DNA of 64,000 nucleotides from positions 30,274 through 94,273 of the forward strand of contig JAEUNY010000173.1 in assembly GCA_016791005.1 (NCBI GenBank), read 5' to 3'. Of the stretch, positions 28,206 through 38,982 are shown in pieces (position 1 is the first letter of the stretch; each line of letters begins with the position of its first letter). Under the pieces are notes generated by a model, which was not told the origin of the DNA, did not search any database, and worked only from the letters and a program-made list of their open reading frames with translations. The stretch is from Zoogloeaceae bacterium (GTDB lineage: Bacteria; Pseudomonadota; Gammaproteobacteria; Burkholderiales; Rhodocyclaceae). The position numbers and the translations under genes are program-made.

Positions 28206-28691
28206 TCAGCGATAAGCCGAATCGGCTTCGCGGTCTTTGGCAATTTGCGCCTCGTACCGGTCACCGACAGCCAAAAGCATCTGTTTGGTGTAATACAAAT
28301 CCCCGCGCTTCTCACCGTGATATTCAAAGACACGGGTCTCGACAATAGCGTCAACCGGGCAGGCCTCTTCGCAAAACCCGCAAAATATGCACTTCGTCAA
28401 ATCAATGTCGTACCTCGTGGTGCGACGCGAGCCGTCGTCACGTTGGTCCGATTCAATGGTGATCGCCATGGCTGGGCAAATTGCCTCACACAGCTTGCAG
28501 GCGATGCAACGCTCTTCTCCATTTGGATACCGTCGTAGGGCGTGGAGCCCACGGAACCGAGGACTTTGGGGCGTCTTCTCTTCAGGAAACTGCACTGTAA
28601 TCTTGCGCTGGAAGAGATGTCTCCCAGTAAGAGCCATGCCCTTGAACAACTCTTTTAGGAAAAGGCTCCCGACAAATTCACTAGCGCCCAT
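28206..28691 (-). CDS. nuoI: NADH-quinone oxidoreductase subunit I
   Basis: Peripheral-arm subunit with two [4Fe-4S] clusters (N6a, N6b), 161 aa. Both CxxCxxCxxxC motifs are present: [12 protein letters not shown] near residue 60 and [12 protein letters not shown] near 100. The N-terminal helix ([20 protein letters not shown]) is the part that seats on the membrane arm. Located between nuoH and nuoJ. Confidence 0.97.
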   Translation of the reverse strand: MGASEFVGSLFLKELFKGMALTGRHLFQRKITVQFPEEKTPQSPRFRGLHALRRYPNGEERCIACKLCEAICPAMAITIESDQRDDGSRRTTRYDIDLTKCIFCGFCEEACPVDAIVETRVFEYHGEKRGDLYYTKQMLLAVGDRYEAQIAKDREADSAYR

Positions 28692-28703
28692 CTTCGGTTT
28701 ACC

Positions 28704-29753
28704 TTATTGCCAAATTGAAAGGGGAGACATGACCCAAACCGCAACCACGACCACCCAGAACAAGGTGATTGGAATAAACACTTTCCACCCTAGCCGCATG
28801 ATGTGGTCGTAACGGAAGCGAGGGAATGTTGCACGCGCCCAGAGGAAGATGAACAAAATCAGAGCGACCTTGGCAGCCAACCAGAAGAATCCGTCCGGCA
28901 GAAATCCGACGGGCGATAACCAACCCCCAAGGAACAGAATTGCCGTCAGCGCCGAAACAAGAATCATGTTTGCGTATTCGCCGAGAAAGAACAGCGCAAA
29001 CGCCATGCCCGAATACTCGACCATATGGCCAGCAACGATCTCGGATTCACCTTCAACGACGTCGAAGGGTGCTCGGTTGGTTTCAGCGATGCCGGAAATA
29101 AGATACACGACGAACATTGGCAGCAGCGGCAACCAATTCCAGCTCAGTATGCCCAAACCCATGTCCGCAAAGCGCCCCGTTCCTTGCGCCTTTATGATGT
29201 CGGAAAGATTTAGACTTGCGGAAATCATCAGCACACAGACGAGGGCAAAACCCATTGCGACCTCGTAAGAGACCATCTGGGCTGCAGCTCGGATACATCC
29301 AACGAACGGGTACTTAGAGTTTGAGGCCCAACCGGCGATGATTACGCCATAAACTTCGCATGAAGTAATCGCCAAAAGGAGCAATAAGCCCGCATCGACA
29401 TTGGCCAGGACGCCCCCATCAAAAAACGGGACCACCGCCCAGGCTGCGAGGGCTGGAGCCAACGCCAAAATCGGTCCGAGGATGAACAGCCCTTTGCTCG
29501 ACTTGGACGGAACAATCACCTCTTTGAGCAAGAGCTTGATGCCGTCTGCCATCGGCTGAAGCAGGCCTTTTGGCCCAACTCGGTTGGGTCCAATCCGTAC
29601 CTGCATGTAGCCGATGACCTTCCGCTCGGCCAGAGTGAGGTAAGCGACACAGATCAAAAGCGGAGCGATGATCGCAACGATCTTGACCAAAACCCAAACG
29701 AGGGGCCAGACGTCACCGAACAACTCCGAGATCGGTTGGAGGAAGCTATCCAT
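28704..29753 (-). CDS. nuoH: NADH-quinone oxidoreductase subunit H
   Basis: Membrane subunit linking the two arms of complex I and lining the quinone chamber, 349 aa with eight or nine helices. Motifs include [21 protein letters not shown] near residue 45 (split family signature) and [20 protein letters not shown] near 205. The ATG at 29753 shares one base with the nuoG stop (TGATG), and the protein starts MDSFLQPIS; upstream in-frame codons belong to nuoG sequence in another frame. Confidence 0.97.
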   Translation of the reverse strand: MDSFLQPISELFGDVWPLVWVLVKIVAIIAPLLICVAYLTLAERKVIGYMQVRIGPNRVGPKGLLQPMADGIKLLLKEVIVPSKSSKGLFILGPILALAPALAAWAVVPFFDGGVLANVDAGLLLLLAITSCEVYGVIIAGWASNSKYPFVGCIRAAAQMVSYEVAMGFALVCVLMISASLNLSDIIKAQGTGRFADMGLGILSWNWLPLLPMFVVYLISGIAETNRAPFDVVEGESEIVAGHMVEYSGMAFALFFLGEYANMILVSALTAILFLGGWLSPVGFLPDGFFWLAAKVALILFIFLWARATFPRFRYDHIMRLGWKVFIPITLFWVVVVAVWVMSPLSIWQ

Positions 29754-32095
29754 CAGGCACGCTCCACAGTCACTAGACCGCTCAACGCCCCGAGGGCAGC
29801 AGTATCTGCCATGGCCCCCGGAACCTGGACACATCCCTCAGGGACCGACTCGTCCAAACTCACCTTCAGCTTTGCCCTCCCGGCGCCCTGACCGACCTGA
29901 ATCCACTCAGCCCCGTCGATTCCGAGCTTTGCAAATGTCGCAGGGTGAATCCTGGCCGATACTGGCGATGCGTCTTTGGTCTTCTGGAGCGAGGTGGCAC
30001 GGCGGACCAGCGGGTCAGTAGCGTAGATGGGTATATCGCTCACACGCTCCAAACCCTCAATCCGTCCGCCGAGCTCGCCAACAATTGGGACTTCACTGGA
30101 GAGACTATTAACCTCGACCTCGCTGGCTCCCCCAAAAATTTCCTTGCGGACATCTTCGCTATTGCCATGCTCGAACCCTGATTGCTCGAGGAAATTACCA
30201 AGTACCCGCAATACCTTCCACCCTGGGCGAGCTTGCCCCTTTGCGGGTGCAGCCGCTTCGAAGGATTGGCATTGCCCGGCCGTATTAACAAAACTTCCCG
30301 AGGTCTCAGCAAATGGCGTAATTGGCAGGATCACGGAGGCGAATCGCTGCAGGTCAGGCGACTTAAAAGCCGTCAGGCAAACAATACTTTTAGCCGACGC
30401 AAACGCCGAGCGGGCGGCTTCGCCATCCATAAAATCAAAGCTTGGCTCCGCCTCCAGCACTAACAGGGCTTTAGGAGGATCAAGAAGCATGGTTTTTGCG
30501 TTCTTTCCGCCACGTTGAGGGAAGGCCTTGGCGATATAGCCTCCGACACTGTTTGCCGCTTGCCCGATCACTCCAAAGCGAGCGCTGGTCAGCCGAGCAA
30601 TCTCTCCTGCGATCCCGAGGATCTCAGCAAATCGCGCGTCTTGTTCCCCGAGGGCCCCGATCCATATTGCCGCCTTGGTCCCGCTAAGAAGGTTGCTCGC
30701 TAGCGCAATCGCTTCAGCGCCACCCTGGCTCGGAAGACGGTCTTGCAATTCTGTTGTAACCGATTTTCCGGACTCCTGAGCAACGGCGCAAAGGAGTTCA
30801 AGGAGAACTGCAACAACTTGGCTAGGCCGAACGGTGATCCGCTGGCGCGTCTTGATCAGCCAGTCATCCTGGGCGGAACCCAATGCACTGACTTGAAGAC
30901 CACGGCGGGCAGCTTGACGTACTCTTTGCGCCAAGAGGGGTGCATCTTTTCTAAAGAAACTTCCCACGACCAGAAGGCGATCGAGGGTTGGAATGTCGGA
31001 TACCGGCATGCCGAGCCACGGCGCACCCTTCATCAGGCCATCAAGCCTAAAGTCGGATTGACGCAAACGGAAATCCACGTTGTCGGAGCCCAACCCACGG
31101 TTCAACTTTTGAGCGAGGTAGAGTTCCTCTAGCGTCGCATGGGGAGAAAGAAGCGCACCAAAGGACGAACCACCGGATTCGCCCACAACGCTCTTAATCT
31201 CTTTGGCGGCAGCTTCCAACGCGGTCTGCCAGTCGACTTCCTTCCACTCGCCCGATACTTTGATCATGGGCTGAGTCAACCGATCAGCGCCATTTAGCGC
31301 CTCATAGGAGAAACGGTCTTTATCAGAGATCCAGCATTCGTTGACCGATTCATTTTCCAGCGGAAGGACTCGCTTCACCTGATCATGTTTGACTTGCACG
31401 ATCAGATTTGAGCCCAAGGAATCATGCGGGCTGATTGACTTGCGCCGGGAAAGCTCCCACGTCCGCGCAGAAAACCTGAATGGCTTAGAGGTCAAAGCCC
31501 CAACCGGACACAGGTCAATGATGTTTCCAGACAACTCGGAATCGACGGTTTTTTCAACAAACGGCATGATCTCAGCCCGCTCGCCCCTAAACGCTTGGCC
31601 AAGCTCCATCACACCGGCAATTTCCTGCGTAAAGCGGACACACCGGGTGCAGTTAATGCACCTGGTCATATCGGTAGACACCAACGAGCCCAAATTCTTA
31701 TTAAAGACGACCCGCTTTTCTTCCTGATAGCGTGAATCCACGCCGCCGTATCCAACCGCCAGATCTTGCAGCTGACATTCCCCACCCTGGTCGCAAATCG
31801 GACAATCCAACGGGTGGTTGATTAGCAGGAATTCCATGACCCCTTTTTGAGCTTTTATTGCACCCTCAGAATGGGTCCAGACCTTCATTCCATTGGTTAC
31901 CGGGGTCGCACACGCCGGCAAGGGCTTTGGCGCCTTCTCAACCTGGACCAAACACATGCGGCAATTGGCGGCGATTGAAAGCTTTTTGTGGTAACAAAAA
32001 TGAGGAATATAGGCTCCGACCTTACTAGCAGCGTCCATCACGGTGCTGCCGTCGGGCACTTGCACCTGAATGCCATCGATTTCGATATCTAGCAT
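29753..32095 (-). CDS. nuoG: NADH-quinone oxidoreductase subunit G
   Basis: Largest peripheral subunit of complex I, 780 aa. The N-terminal ferredoxin-like part holds Cys ligands for [2Fe-2S] N1b ([16 protein letters not shown]), the His/Cys motif for N5 ([18 protein letters not shown]) and the [4Fe-4S] N4 set ([11 protein letters not shown] ... [12 protein letters not shown]). The remaining part is the molybdopterin-oxidoreductase-like fold without cofactor motifs, as usual. It overlaps nuoF by 7 nt and nuoH by 1 nt. Confidence 0.97.
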   Translation of the reverse strand: MLDIEIDGIQVQVPDGSTVMDAASKVGAYIPHFCYHKKLSIAANCRMCLVQVEKAPKPLPACATPVTNGMKVWTHSEGAIKAQKGVMEFLLINHPLDCPICDQGGECQLQDLAVGYGGVDSRYQEEKRVVFNKNLGSLVSTDMTRCINCTRCVRFTQEIAGVMELGQAFRGERAEIMPFVEKTVDSELSGNIIDLCPVGALTSKPFRFSARTWELSRRKSISPHDSLGSNLIVQVKHDQVKRVLPLENESVNECWISDKDRFSYEALNGADRLTQPMIKVSGEWKEVDWQTALEAAAKEIKSVVGESGGSSFGALLSPHATLEELYLAQKLNRGLGSDNVDFRLRQSDFRLDGLMKGAPWLGMPVSDIPTLDRLLVVGSFFRKDAPLLAQRVRQAARRGLQVSALGSAQDDWLIKTRQRITVRPSQVVAVLLELLCAVAQESGKSVTTELQDRLPSQGGAEAIALASNLLSGTKAAIWIGALGEQDARFAEILGIAGEIARLTSARFGVIGQAANSVGGYIAKAFPQRGGKNAKTMLLDPPKALLVLEAEPSFDFMDGEAARSAFASAKSIVCLTAFKSPDLQRFASVILPITPFAETSGSFVNTAGQCQSFEAAAPAKGQARPGWKVLRVLGNFLEQSGFEHGNSEDVRKEIFGGASEVEVNSLSSEVPIVGELGGRIEGLERVSDIPIYATDPLVRRATSLQKTKDASPVSARIHPATFAKLGIDGAEWIQVGQGAGRAKLKVSLDESVPEGCVQVPGAMADTAALGALSGLVTVERA

Positions 32096-33408
32096 GACGG
32101 CCCTACGTAAATGTCGCTACCGGCGTACTGGGTTTCTGGGGAAACCAGGCAGCGCTTATTTTCAATATGGAATTCAAATTCCGACCGGAAATGCTTGACA
32201 AAGCTTTGCACCGGCATTGACGCGGCATCACCCAGGGCGCAAATCGTGCGACCCATGATATTGGTGGTGACACTATTCAGGAGGTCAAGATCTTCAGGAC
32301 GTCCCTCGCCGTGCTCAATTCGGTGGACCACCCTGTACAACCAACCAGTGCCCTCCCGACATGGAGTGCATTGGCCACAGGATTCTTCGAAATAAAAGTA
32401 TGAAAGCCGTTCGAGCGCTTTCACCATGCATGTCGTCTCATCCATGACGATCACGGCTCCGGAGCCCAACATGGAACCCGCTTTTGAAATCGAGTCATAA
32501 TCCATGGTGCAAGCCATCATCACATCGCCCGGAAGCACTGGCGCAGAAGAACCGCCAGGAATAACGGCTTTCAGCTTTCGCCCACCCCGCATCCCGCCGG
32601 CAAGCTCAAGAAGATCCGCGAACGGCGTGCCGAGCTTGATCTCGTAGTTTCCTGGCCGATTGACGTGACCAGACACCGAAAAAAGCTTTGTGCCACCGTT
32701 ATTAGGTTTCCCAAGATTAAGGAACCCTTCGCCGCCCATATTCATAATGAACGGAACAGAGGCAAATGTTTCGGTGTTGTTAATTGTTGTGGGCTTACCG
32801 TAAAGTCCAAAACTCGCCGGGAAAGGTGGCTTGAATCGAGGCTGACCCTTCTTGCCCTCAATGGACTCAAGGAGGGCGGTCTCTTCTCCACAGATGTAAG
32901 CGCCATAGCCGTGATGCGCAAACAACTCAAAACCAAATCCAGAACCAAGAATGTCCTGACCCAGAAGATTCGCGGCTCTTGCTTCAGCCAAAGCCTCTTC
33001 AAATCGCTGATAAACCTCAAATATTTCGCCGTGGATGTAGTTATACCCACGCTCACATCCCATTGCATAGCCGGCGATGGTCATGCCTTCGATGACTGAA
33101 TGGGGGTTGTAACGCAGGATATCCCGGTCTTTGAATGTCCCGGGCTCTCCTTCATCCGAATTACAAGCAAGGTACTTCGCACCGGGAAATGCTCGGGGCA
33201 TGAAACTCCATTTAAGCCCGGTCGGAAAGCCCGCACCACCTCGTCCGCGAAGCGAAGATGCTTTCAATTCTGCGATGATGTTTTCTGGTGGAATTTTTTC
33301 CGCCAGGATCCGCCGAAGGGCAGAATAGCCTCCACGGCTTTCGTAATCCTTAAGACGCCACGACTTGTCGCCGTCGAGTCCGTCGAAGATGAGCTTATAT
33401 TCACTCAT
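32089..33408 (-). CDS. nuoF: NADH-quinone oxidoreductase subunit F
   Basis: NADH- and FMN-binding subunit of complex I, 439 aa; entry point of electrons. It contains the NADH/FMN glycine-rich segments [20 protein letters not shown] near residue 50 (split motif), [18 protein letters not shown] near 180, and [12 protein letters not shown] near 350, which with a distal Cys binds [4Fe-4S] N3. It overlaps nuoE by 8 nt and nuoG by 7 nt. Confidence 0.97.
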   Translation of the reverse strand: MSEYKLIFDGLDGDKSWRLKDYESRGGYSALRRILAEKIPPENIIAELKASSLRGRGGAGFPTGLKWSFMPRAFPGAKYLACNSDEGEPGTFKDRDILRYNPHSVIEGMTIAGYAMGCERGYNYIHGEIFEVYQRFEEALAEARAANLLGQDILGSGFGFELFAHHGYGAYICGEETALLESIEGKKGQPRFKPPFPASFGLYGKPTTINNTETFASVPFIMNMGGEGFLNLGKPNNGGTKLFSVSGHVNRPGNYEIKLGTPFADLLELAGGMRGGRKLKAVIPGGSSAPVLPGDVMMACTMDYDSISKAGSMLGSGAVIVMDETTCMVKALERLSYFYFEESCGQCTPCREGTGWLYRVVHRIEHGEGRPEDLDLLNSVTTNIMGRTICALGDAASMPVQSFVKHFRSEFEFHIENKRCLVSPETQYAGSDIYVGPSC

Positions 33409-33892
33409 GTTTCGCGTCTTCCCCCAGCGAACTCAGCAATTGGTCGATTTTTTCTCGAGTCATCCAACTGCACATCTTGTGGTTGTTCACCAACAAAACC
33501 GGAGCATCTCCGCACGCACCCATACACTCACCTTCTTTAAGGGTGAAGTTTCCGTCGGCAGTGGTCTCGTTGAAATCAATGCCTAAACGCTTTTTGAAAT
33601 GCTCAGCTGCATGAACTCCGCCAGAAAGCGCGCAAGGCAAATTCGTACATACGGCGATCTTGTATTTTCCTACAGGAGCCAGATCGTACATATTGTAAAA
33701 GCTAGCGACTTCAAAGACTGCAATGGCAGGCATTTCAAGATAGCCGGCGACAAAGGCAATCGTCTCCTTGGATAGCCAACCCTTTTCAACCTGCGCAATC
33801 CGCAATGCCGCCATGGCAGCAGATTGTTTCTGGTCGGGAGGATATTTCGCGACCTCAACGTCAATCTGGCGTAGCGATTCCTGGCTGAGCAT
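33401..33892 (-). CDS. nuoE: NADH-quinone oxidoreductase subunit E
   Basis: Thioredoxin-like [2Fe-2S] (N1a) subunit of complex I, 163 aa. The four Cys ligands are visible in [11 protein letters not shown] and [10 protein letters not shown]. The N-terminal helical bundle ([19 protein letters not shown]) is characteristic. The start ATG at 33892 lies 34 nt after the nuoD stop. Confidence 0.97.
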   Translation of the reverse strand: MLSQESLRQIDVEVAKYPPDQKQSAAMAALRIAQVEKGWLSKETIAFVAGYLEMPAIAVFEVASFYNMYDLAPVGKYKIAVCTNLPCALSGGVHAAEHFKKRLGIDFNETTADGNFTLKEGECMGACGDAPVLLVNNHKMCSWMTREKIDQLLSSLGEDAKHE

Positions 33893-33926
33893 GATTACCT
33901 AAATCACCTATCTTTAACTGAAGGCA

Positions 33927-35180
33927 CTAACGATCAATTTCGCCGAACACGACATCCATGGTTCCAATTATTGCAACCACGTCGGCAATCATGTGTCCCC
34001 GCGTCATTTCGTCCATCGCAGAGAGATGCGCAAACCCCGGAGCCCGCAACTTAATTCGGTAAGGTTTATTTGCACCATCGGAAATTGCGTAGACGCCGAA
34101 CTCACCCTTAGGATGCTCGACCCCTGCATAAACCTCACCGTTAGGAACGTGGATCCCCTCAGTGAAGAGCTTAAAATGGTGGATCAATTCCTCCATATTG
34201 CTCTTCATTTTTTCGCGAGGCGGAGGCGCGACTTTGTAGTTGTCGGTAATGACCGGGCCTGGGTTCTTGCGCAGCCATTCAATGCATTGCTTAATGATGC
34301 GATTGGACTGCCGCATTTCCTCTATCCGGCAGAGATAGCGGTCATAGCAATCACCGGTTTTCCCAATGGGAACGTCAAAATCTACTTGATCGTACACCTC
34401 GTAGGGCTGCTTCTTCCGAAGATCCCACAATACTCCCGACCCGCGGAGCATTGGGCCTGTAAATCCCCATGCCAAGGCCTGCTCCGGAGTGACAACCCCA
34501 ATACCTACAGTACGCTGCTTCCAGATCCGGTTATCGGTCAGGAGCGTCTCATACTCATCGACATAGCGCGGGAAACGGTTGCAGAAATCTTCAAGGAAAT
34601 CGAGCAGTGAGCCTTGCCTGTTTTCATTAAGACTCTTGACCGTATCCGCATTCTTAAATTTTGACACCTCATATTGAGGCATCCGGTCAGGGAGATCGCG
34701 ATAAACACCACCAGGGCGGTAATAGGCCGCATGGAGCCGCGCGCCTGACACGGCCTCGTAAGCGTCCATCAAGTCCTCACGCTCACGAAAGGTATAGAGC
34801 ACCATTGTCATGGCGCCAATATCGAGAGCGTGAGTACCGATATTCAAAAGGTGGTTCAGAATTCGCGTGACTTCATCAAACATCACCCGAATGTATTGCC
34901 CACGAATCGGCACTTCTATTCCAAGCAGCTTTTCAATGGCCATGCAATATGCGTGCTCATTGCACATCATGGACACATAATCAAGCCGATCCATATAAGG
35001 AACAGACTGAACCCAGGTCCGGGTTTCGGCCAGTTTCTCCGTTCCGCGGTGGAGCAAGCCGATATGAGGATCTGCCCGCTCTACAACCTCCCCATCTAGT
35101 TCAAGCACAAGGCGCAGCACACCATGGGCTGACGGATGTTGGGGGCCGAAATTGATGGTGTAGTTCTTGATTTCAGCCAT
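33927..35180 (-). CDS. nuoD: NADH-quinone oxidoreductase subunit D
   Basis: 49-kDa-type subunit that forms the quinone site with NuoB, 417 aa. It begins [20 protein letters not shown], the universal NuoD N-terminus with the quinone-site His, and contains [12 protein letters not shown] and the C-terminal DVVFGEIDR. The ATG at 35180 is chosen over an upstream in-frame start at 35261, which lies inside nuoC. It overlaps nuoC by 8 nt. Confidence 0.97.
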   Translation of the reverse strand: MAEIKNYTINFGPQHPSAHGVLRLVLELDGEVVERADPHIGLLHRGTEKLAETRTWVQSVPYMDRLDYVSMMCNEHAYCMAIEKLLGIEVPIRGQYIRVMFDEVTRILNHLLNIGTHALDIGAMTMVLYTFREREDLMDAYEAVSGARLHAAYYRPGGVYRDLPDRMPQYEVSKFKNADTVKSLNENRQGSLLDFLEDFCNRFPRYVDEYETLLTDNRIWKQRTVGIGVVTPEQALAWGFTGPMLRGSGVLWDLRKKQPYEVYDQVDFDVPIGKTGDCYDRYLCRIEEMRQSNRIIKQCIEWLRKNPGPVITDNYKVAPPPREKMKSNMEELIHHFKLFTEGIHVPNGEVYAGVEHPKGEFGVYAISDGANKPYRIKLRAPGFAHLSAMDEMTRGHMIADVVAIIGTMDVVFGEIDR

Positions 35181-35778
35181 GTCCAACGTCCCCGTAACTC
35201 CCCTCGCGGACAACCCTTGGAGTATTTTCGCGTGGTTCAATGGAAACAGGCTGATAGACAACGCGACCTTGTTCGGCGTCGTACCTCATTTCCACATACC
35301 CTGAAATCGGGAAATCTTTTCTGAATGGATAACCGATGAACCCGTAGTCAGTGAGGATTCTCCGGAGATCGGGATGATCTGCAAATACGATCCCGTAAAG
35401 GTCGAATGCCTCTCGCTCGTACCAATTTGCGCTGGGCCAAACGCTGCACAGCGAAGAGAGTACGGGGAATTCGTCAATTTCGGCAAACGCCCGCAAACGG
35501 AGACGCCAGTTGTGGGCGACTGACGTCAAATGCGAGACTGCCGCAAACCGCTTACCAGACCATCCGCCGCCGCCAAACCCTAAATAATCTACGCCCGACA
35601 AGTCGATCAACTGTTCGAACCTGAGACTTGGGTCGTCTGAGAGGGTTTGAGCAACCTCAAGGTAGCGCGATGCAGACACCTCGAGCGTAAGCTCTCCACG
35701 ATCCAAGGTAAGTGAGCCCACGGCGTCACCAAGGACTTCCTGAAGCTTTTCATTGAGCCGATCTAACCTGGCACTCAT
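35173..35778 (-). CDS. nuoC: NADH-quinone oxidoreductase subunit C
   Basis: 30-kDa-type structural subunit of the hydrogenase-like module, 201 aa. The family signature [25 protein letters not shown] is present near residues 120-145, followed by [19 protein letters not shown]. It is separate from nuoD here, unlike the nuoCD fusion of enterobacteria; separate genes are the rule in betaproteobacteria. Confidence 0.96.
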   Translation of the reverse strand: MSARLDRLNEKLQEVLGDAVGSLTLDRGELTLEVSASRYLEVAQTLSDDPSLRFEQLIDLSGVDYLGFGGGGWSGKRFAAVSHLTSVAHNWRLRLRAFAEIDEFPVLSSLCSVWPSANWYEREAFDLYGIVFADHPDLRRILTDYGFIGYPFRKDFPISGYVEMRYDAEQGRVVYQPVSIEPRENTPRVVREGSYGDVGHG

Positions 35779-35792
35779 AACGGTTCGCGCCC

Positions 35793-36269
35793 TTAGCGTG
35801 CAATCGTGTTCGTACGTTTGATCTTGTTCTGGAGCTGAATGATCCCATAGAGGAGCGCTTCAGCAGTCGGCGGACAGCCCGGTACATAAACATCCACCGG
35901 AACGATTCGGTCACAGCCGCGCACCACCGAATAGGAATAGTGGTAATAGCCACCACCATTCGCACACGATCCCATCGAAATCACCCACCTCGGCTCCGCC
36001 ATTTGGTCATAAACCTTGCGAAGCGCCGGTGCCATCTTGTTGCAGAGAGTACCCGCGACGATCATCAGATCGGATTGACGTGGACTCGGCCTAAACACGA
36101 CTCCAAAACGGTCTAGGTCGTATCTGGAACAGCCCGCATGGATCATTTCGACGGCGCAACAGGCAAGACCGAAGGTCATTGGCCACAATGAACCGGTGCG
36201 AGTCCAGTTGATAACGGCGTCAAGTGACGTCGTCACAAAGCCCTCTTTGAGCACTCCCTCGATACTCAT
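35793..36269 (-). CDS. nuoB: NADH-quinone oxidoreductase subunit B
   Basis: Carries the terminal [4Fe-4S] cluster N2, which reduces quinone, 158 aa. The tandem Cys pair is in [13 protein letters not shown] near residue 36, with further ligands in [14 protein letters not shown] near 101 and [14 protein letters not shown] near 132. Located between nuoA and nuoC. Confidence 0.97.
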   Translation of the reverse strand: MSIEGVLKEGFVTTSLDAVINWTRTGSLWPMTFGLACCAVEMIHAGCSRYDLDRFGVVFRPSPRQSDLMIVAGTLCNKMAPALRKVYDQMAEPRWVISMGSCANGGGYYHYSYSVVRGCDRIVPVDVYVPGCPPTAEALLYGIIQLQNKIKRTNTIAR

Positions 36270-36326
36270 ACAGCCTCTGTCGTTATTGGGCGTCGCTTCG
36301 ACGCATTGAGGCGCAGGAATAAAACT

Positions 36327-36701
36327 TTATTCCCAGTCCAGAGCCCCTTTTTTCCAGACGTAGATATAGCCGATCAGCAAGATCCCGAGAAAAACAAGCA
36401 TCTCGAAGAAGCCGAACAAGCGAATTGCGTCATTCCCCGCAATTTCCCGCAATATGGTCGCCCACGGGAACAAAAACGCTATTTCTAAATCGAAAAGGAT
36501 GAATAGGATGGCGATCAGATAATACCGGACATCAAATTTCATCCGGGCATCTTCAAACGCCTCAAACCCACATTCATAGGGAGACAGCTTTTCGCTGTCC
36601 GGGCGGTAGGGAGCAACCAGGCGCCCCAAAAGAATCGGCAGGCAGCCAAACCCAAGACCTACCAGAATGAAAATCAGCACAGGAAAGTAATTTTCCAACA
36701 T
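36327..36701 (-). CDS. nuoA: NADH-quinone oxidoreductase subunit A
   Basis: Small three-helix membrane subunit of complex I, 124 aa. It shows the conserved loop [20 protein letters not shown] near residue 40 (split motif), followed by [14 protein letters not shown]. The start is [11 protein letters not shown] at 36701; 35 in-frame codons further upstream run back into the spacer after the tRNA and do not look coding. It is the first gene of the operon. No clear Shine-Dalgarno is visible. Confidence 0.96.
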   Translation of the reverse strand: MLENYFPVLIFILVGLGFGCLPILLGRLVAPYRPDSEKLSPYECGFEAFEDARMKFDVRYYLIAILFILFDLEIAFLFPWATILREIAGNDAIRLFGFFEMLVFLGILLIGYIYVWKKGALDWE

Positions 36702-36778
36702 ATATTTTGTCCGGCCGATTAATAGGCATACACATCGCAAAACTGAAGCAAATATTTTTGCTGCAGTAAATTTATTGC

Positions 36779-36863
36779 TGGTGCCGACGGTGAGACTCGA
36801 ACTCACACGGCTTTCGCCACCGCCCCCTCAAGACGGCGTGTCTACCAATTTCACCACATCGGC
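36779..36863 (-). tRNA. tRNA-Leu (anticodon GAG)
   Basis: 85-nt class II tRNA with encoded CCA. Acceptor arms GCCGATG and CGTCGGC pair over 7 bp with one G-T wobble; the D-arm TGGTGAAATTGGTAGACACG is typical of leucine tRNAs. The anticodon stem-loop reads CCGTC TTGAGGG GGCGG, giving anticodon GAG. A long variable arm precedes the T-loop GTTCGAGTC. It lies between secG and nuoA. Confidence 0.96.
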
Positions 36864-36884
36864 ACGCGTGTAACGCTGGGCGAG

Positions 36885-36912
36885 ATTATACGTGAATCGA
36901 CTTACTGCGCAA
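36885..36912 (-). promoter_or_regulatory. Promoter of tRNA-Leu (possibly also the nuo operon)
   Basis: Minus-strand TTGCGC (36912-36907), 16-nt spacer, perfect TATAAT (36890-36885), 21 nt before the tRNA 5' end. No intrinsic terminator separates the tRNA from nuoA, so this promoter may feed the nuo genes as well. Confidence 0.75.
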
Positions 36913-36924
36913 TCCGTTTCGCCG

Positions 36925-37263
36925 TCACTTCGGAATGGCTTGGCTCTTCGAGTCACTGGGCGGCTCCATGGGGGCAGCGGGCACTGCAATCCCCTCCATA
37001 ACGCTTTTTGGCGCAGCTGGCTTCGCACCCGCCAAATAGCTCAGGCCCAGGCTGGTTACGAAAAAAATCGTCGCCAGGATGGCTGTGGTTCTACTAAGGA
37101 AATTCGCTGAACCTGTCGCACCGAAAAGACTCCCTGATGCCCCGCTTCCAAAGGCGGCGCCCATATCGGCACCCTTGCCATGCTGAAGCAAAACGAGGCC
37201 GATGATGCCAAGGCCAACCACAACGTGAACTACCAATACCAATGTAAATACCATGCTTCCCAT
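36925..37263 (-). CDS. secG: Preprotein translocase subunit SecG
   Basis: Small inner-membrane component of the SecYEG protein-export channel, 112 aa. Two hydrophobic helices (residues 4-26 and about 55-77) flank the conserved cytoplasmic loop LLQHGKGADMGAAFGSG. The tail is Pro/Ala-rich. It lies 18 nt downstream of tpiA and upstream of tRNA-Leu, the standard tpiA-secG-tRNA-Leu order. A second ATG 3 codons in is an alternative start. Confidence 0.95.
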   Translation of the reverse strand: MGSMVFTLVLVVHVVVGLGIIGLVLLQHGKGADMGAAFGSGASGSLFGATGSANFLSRTTAILATIFFVTSLGLSYLAGAKPAAPKSVMEGIAVPAAPMEPPSDSKSQAIPK

Positions 37264-37281
37264 GAATCTCTTCCAATTTAA

Positions 37282-38046
37282 TTATTTATTTCGCGAATTT
37301 GCTGCGTGGCGATAAATTTCCAAAAAATCTTCTATTTTCAATGACGCCCCGCCCACAAGAGCGCCATCGATATTCTGGCAGCGAAAGAGTTCGGCTGCGT
37401 TACCACCATTGACACTTCCACCATAGAGAATCCGCGTCGCTTCGCCGGCGGCGGCCATCTGGCCGACCAACCAGGTACGGATCCATCGATGGACTTCCTC
37501 GGCCTCCCCTGGCGAGGCCGAATGGCCGGTGCCAATTGCCCAGACCGGCTCATAGGCAATTGTGAGCTGAGGCCCGGCTGCGTGATCCATCCGCTTCCAG
37601 ACTGAATCCAGTTGCCCAAGAACAACATCCCTTGCCCGACCCCCTTCACGCTCCTCGAGGGTCTCTCCGACACATAGGATTGGAGCCAAGCCACTGGACA
37701 ACGTACGTTCGATTTTTCGGCTGAGCGCATCGTCGTCATCCCCGCAGAGCGATCGACGCTCAGAGTGCCCAACGAGTACGTAGTGGCAACCCAGGTCTGC
37801 GAGCATGGCTCCATTTATCTCCCCGGTGAAGGCACCGACCCAAAAGGGGCTGATGTCCTGGGCGCCGAGGATGACGGGTGACGATTCGAGTATTGCCTGG
37901 GTCGCTGCGAGGTGCACGTAGGGGGGAAAAACCGCGACGTCGACGGCTTGGCTCCAGGATCCGTCAGCCAATGCCTGAGCGAGCGAGCGCGCATCGGCCA
38001 AAAGGCCGTTCGATTTCCAATTGCCCGCCACCAACTTTTTGCGCAC
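37282..38046 (-). CDS. tpiA: Triosephosphate isomerase
   Basis: Glycolytic enzyme interconverting dihydroxyacetone phosphate and glyceraldehyde 3-phosphate, 254 aa. Catalytic residues are all present: Lys in AGNWKSNG near residue 11, His in VLVGHSERR near 96, and Glu in AYEPVWAIGTG near 170; the phosphate loop YGGSVNGGN is near 213. The GTG start at 38046 is supported by a strong GGAGGTGA 6 nt upstream. Confidence 0.97.
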   Translation of the reverse strand: MRKKLVAGNWKSNGLLADARSLAQALADGSWSQAVDVAVFPPYVHLAATQAILESSPVILGAQDISPFWVGAFTGEINGAMLADLGCHYVLVGHSERRSLCGDDDDALSRKIERTLSSGLAPILCVGETLEEREGGRARDVVLGQLDSVWKRMDHAAGPQLTIAYEPVWAIGTGHSASPGEAEEVHRWIRTWLVGQMAAAGEATRILYGGSVNGGNAAELFRCQNIDGALVGGASLKIEDFLEIYRHAANSRNK

Positions 38047-38070
38047 GCCGTCACCTCCCTGGGGTTGGCG

Positions 38071-38099
38071 ATTGTAGCCGGCCGAGCGACTGCCGTCAG
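38071..38099 (-). promoter_or_regulatory. Candidate promoter of tpiA-secG
   Basis: Minus-strand CTGACG (38099-38094), exact 17-nt spacer, TACAAT (38076-38071), 25 nt before the tpiA GTG. This is a good sigma-70-type match (4 of 6 and 5 of 6). Confidence 0.6.
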
Positions 38100-38147
38100 C
38101 TCATTCCATTGATTTTGTGCGAAAAAGCCGCCGCTGTCGGACCAAAC

Positions 38148-38948
38148 TCAGCCGAATCGTCCGGTGATGTAGTCCTCCGTCTGCTTTTTCTTCGGCTTGA
38201 TGAAGATCTGGTCCGTAACCCCGAACTCCACCATTTCCCCCATATACATATAGGCGGTGTAGTCGGAAACTCGCGCGGCTTGTTGCATGTTGTGGGTGAC
38301 GATCAGGATGGTCACTTTACTTTTGAGCTCCGCCACCAACTCTTCGATGCTGGCCGTCGCAATAGGATCCAAAGCTGACGTCGGCTCGTCGAACAGGATG
38401 ATCTCGGGGTCCGTCGCGAGGGCTCGGGCGATGCACAATCGTTGCTGCTGGCCGCCGGACAGATTGGCGCCCAAATCATTCAAGCGATCCTTGACCTCAT
38501 CCCAAAGCGCTGCGCCCCGCAACGCTTGTTCGACCTTCTCATCGAGGCGGACCCGGCTGCGCTCCCCACGCACCCTTAGGCCGTAGGCCACATTTTCGTA
38601 GATCGATTTAGGGAAGGGATTTGGCTTCTGAAACACCATGCTGATCCGCATCCGGACTTCAATGGGATCGACGTCCGATGCCAGAAGGTTGGTGCTGTCC
38701 GGATGCAGGCGAATCTCCCCTTGGTAGCGATTTCCAGGGTAGAGATCATGCATCCGGTTGAAGGAACGCAAGAGCGTCGATTTGCCGCAACCCGAGGGAC
38801 CAATCAGCGCGGTGACCCGGTTTTCATGCACCGGAAAGCTGACGTTCTTCAGGGCATGGAAGGACCCGTAGTAAAAGTTAAAGTCTTTAACTTCGGCCTT
38901 GAGGCGGTCGTTCCCCTGAGGGTTGGCGCCAGCATAGGTCATGAGCAC
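38148..38948 (-). CDS. pstB: Phosphate ABC transporter ATP-binding protein
   Basis: ATPase of the high-affinity phosphate importer PstSCAB, 266 aa. It has Walker [10 protein letters not shown] near residue 52, Q-loop [16 protein letters not shown], signature [15 protein letters not shown] and Walker [14 protein letters not shown]. Last gene of the pst operon. No phoU follows; tpiA comes next on the same strand, behind its own promoter. Confidence 0.97.
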   Translation of the reverse strand: MLMTYAGANPQGNDRLKAEVKDFNFYYGSFHALKNVSFPVHENRVTALIGPSGCGKSTLLRSFNRMHDLYPGNRYQGEIRLHPDSTNLLASDVDPIEVRMRISMVFQKPNPFPKSIYENVAYGLRVRGERSRVRLDEKVEQALRGAALWDEVKDRLNDLGANLSGGQQQRLCIARALATDPEIILFDEPTSALDPIATASIEELVAELKSKVTILIVTHNMQQAARVSDYTAYMYMGEMVEFGVTDQIFIKPKKKQTEDYITGRFG

Positions 38949-38982
38949 ATCTCCAGAAAGGGTCGGTCGAGCCTCTGGCGCC

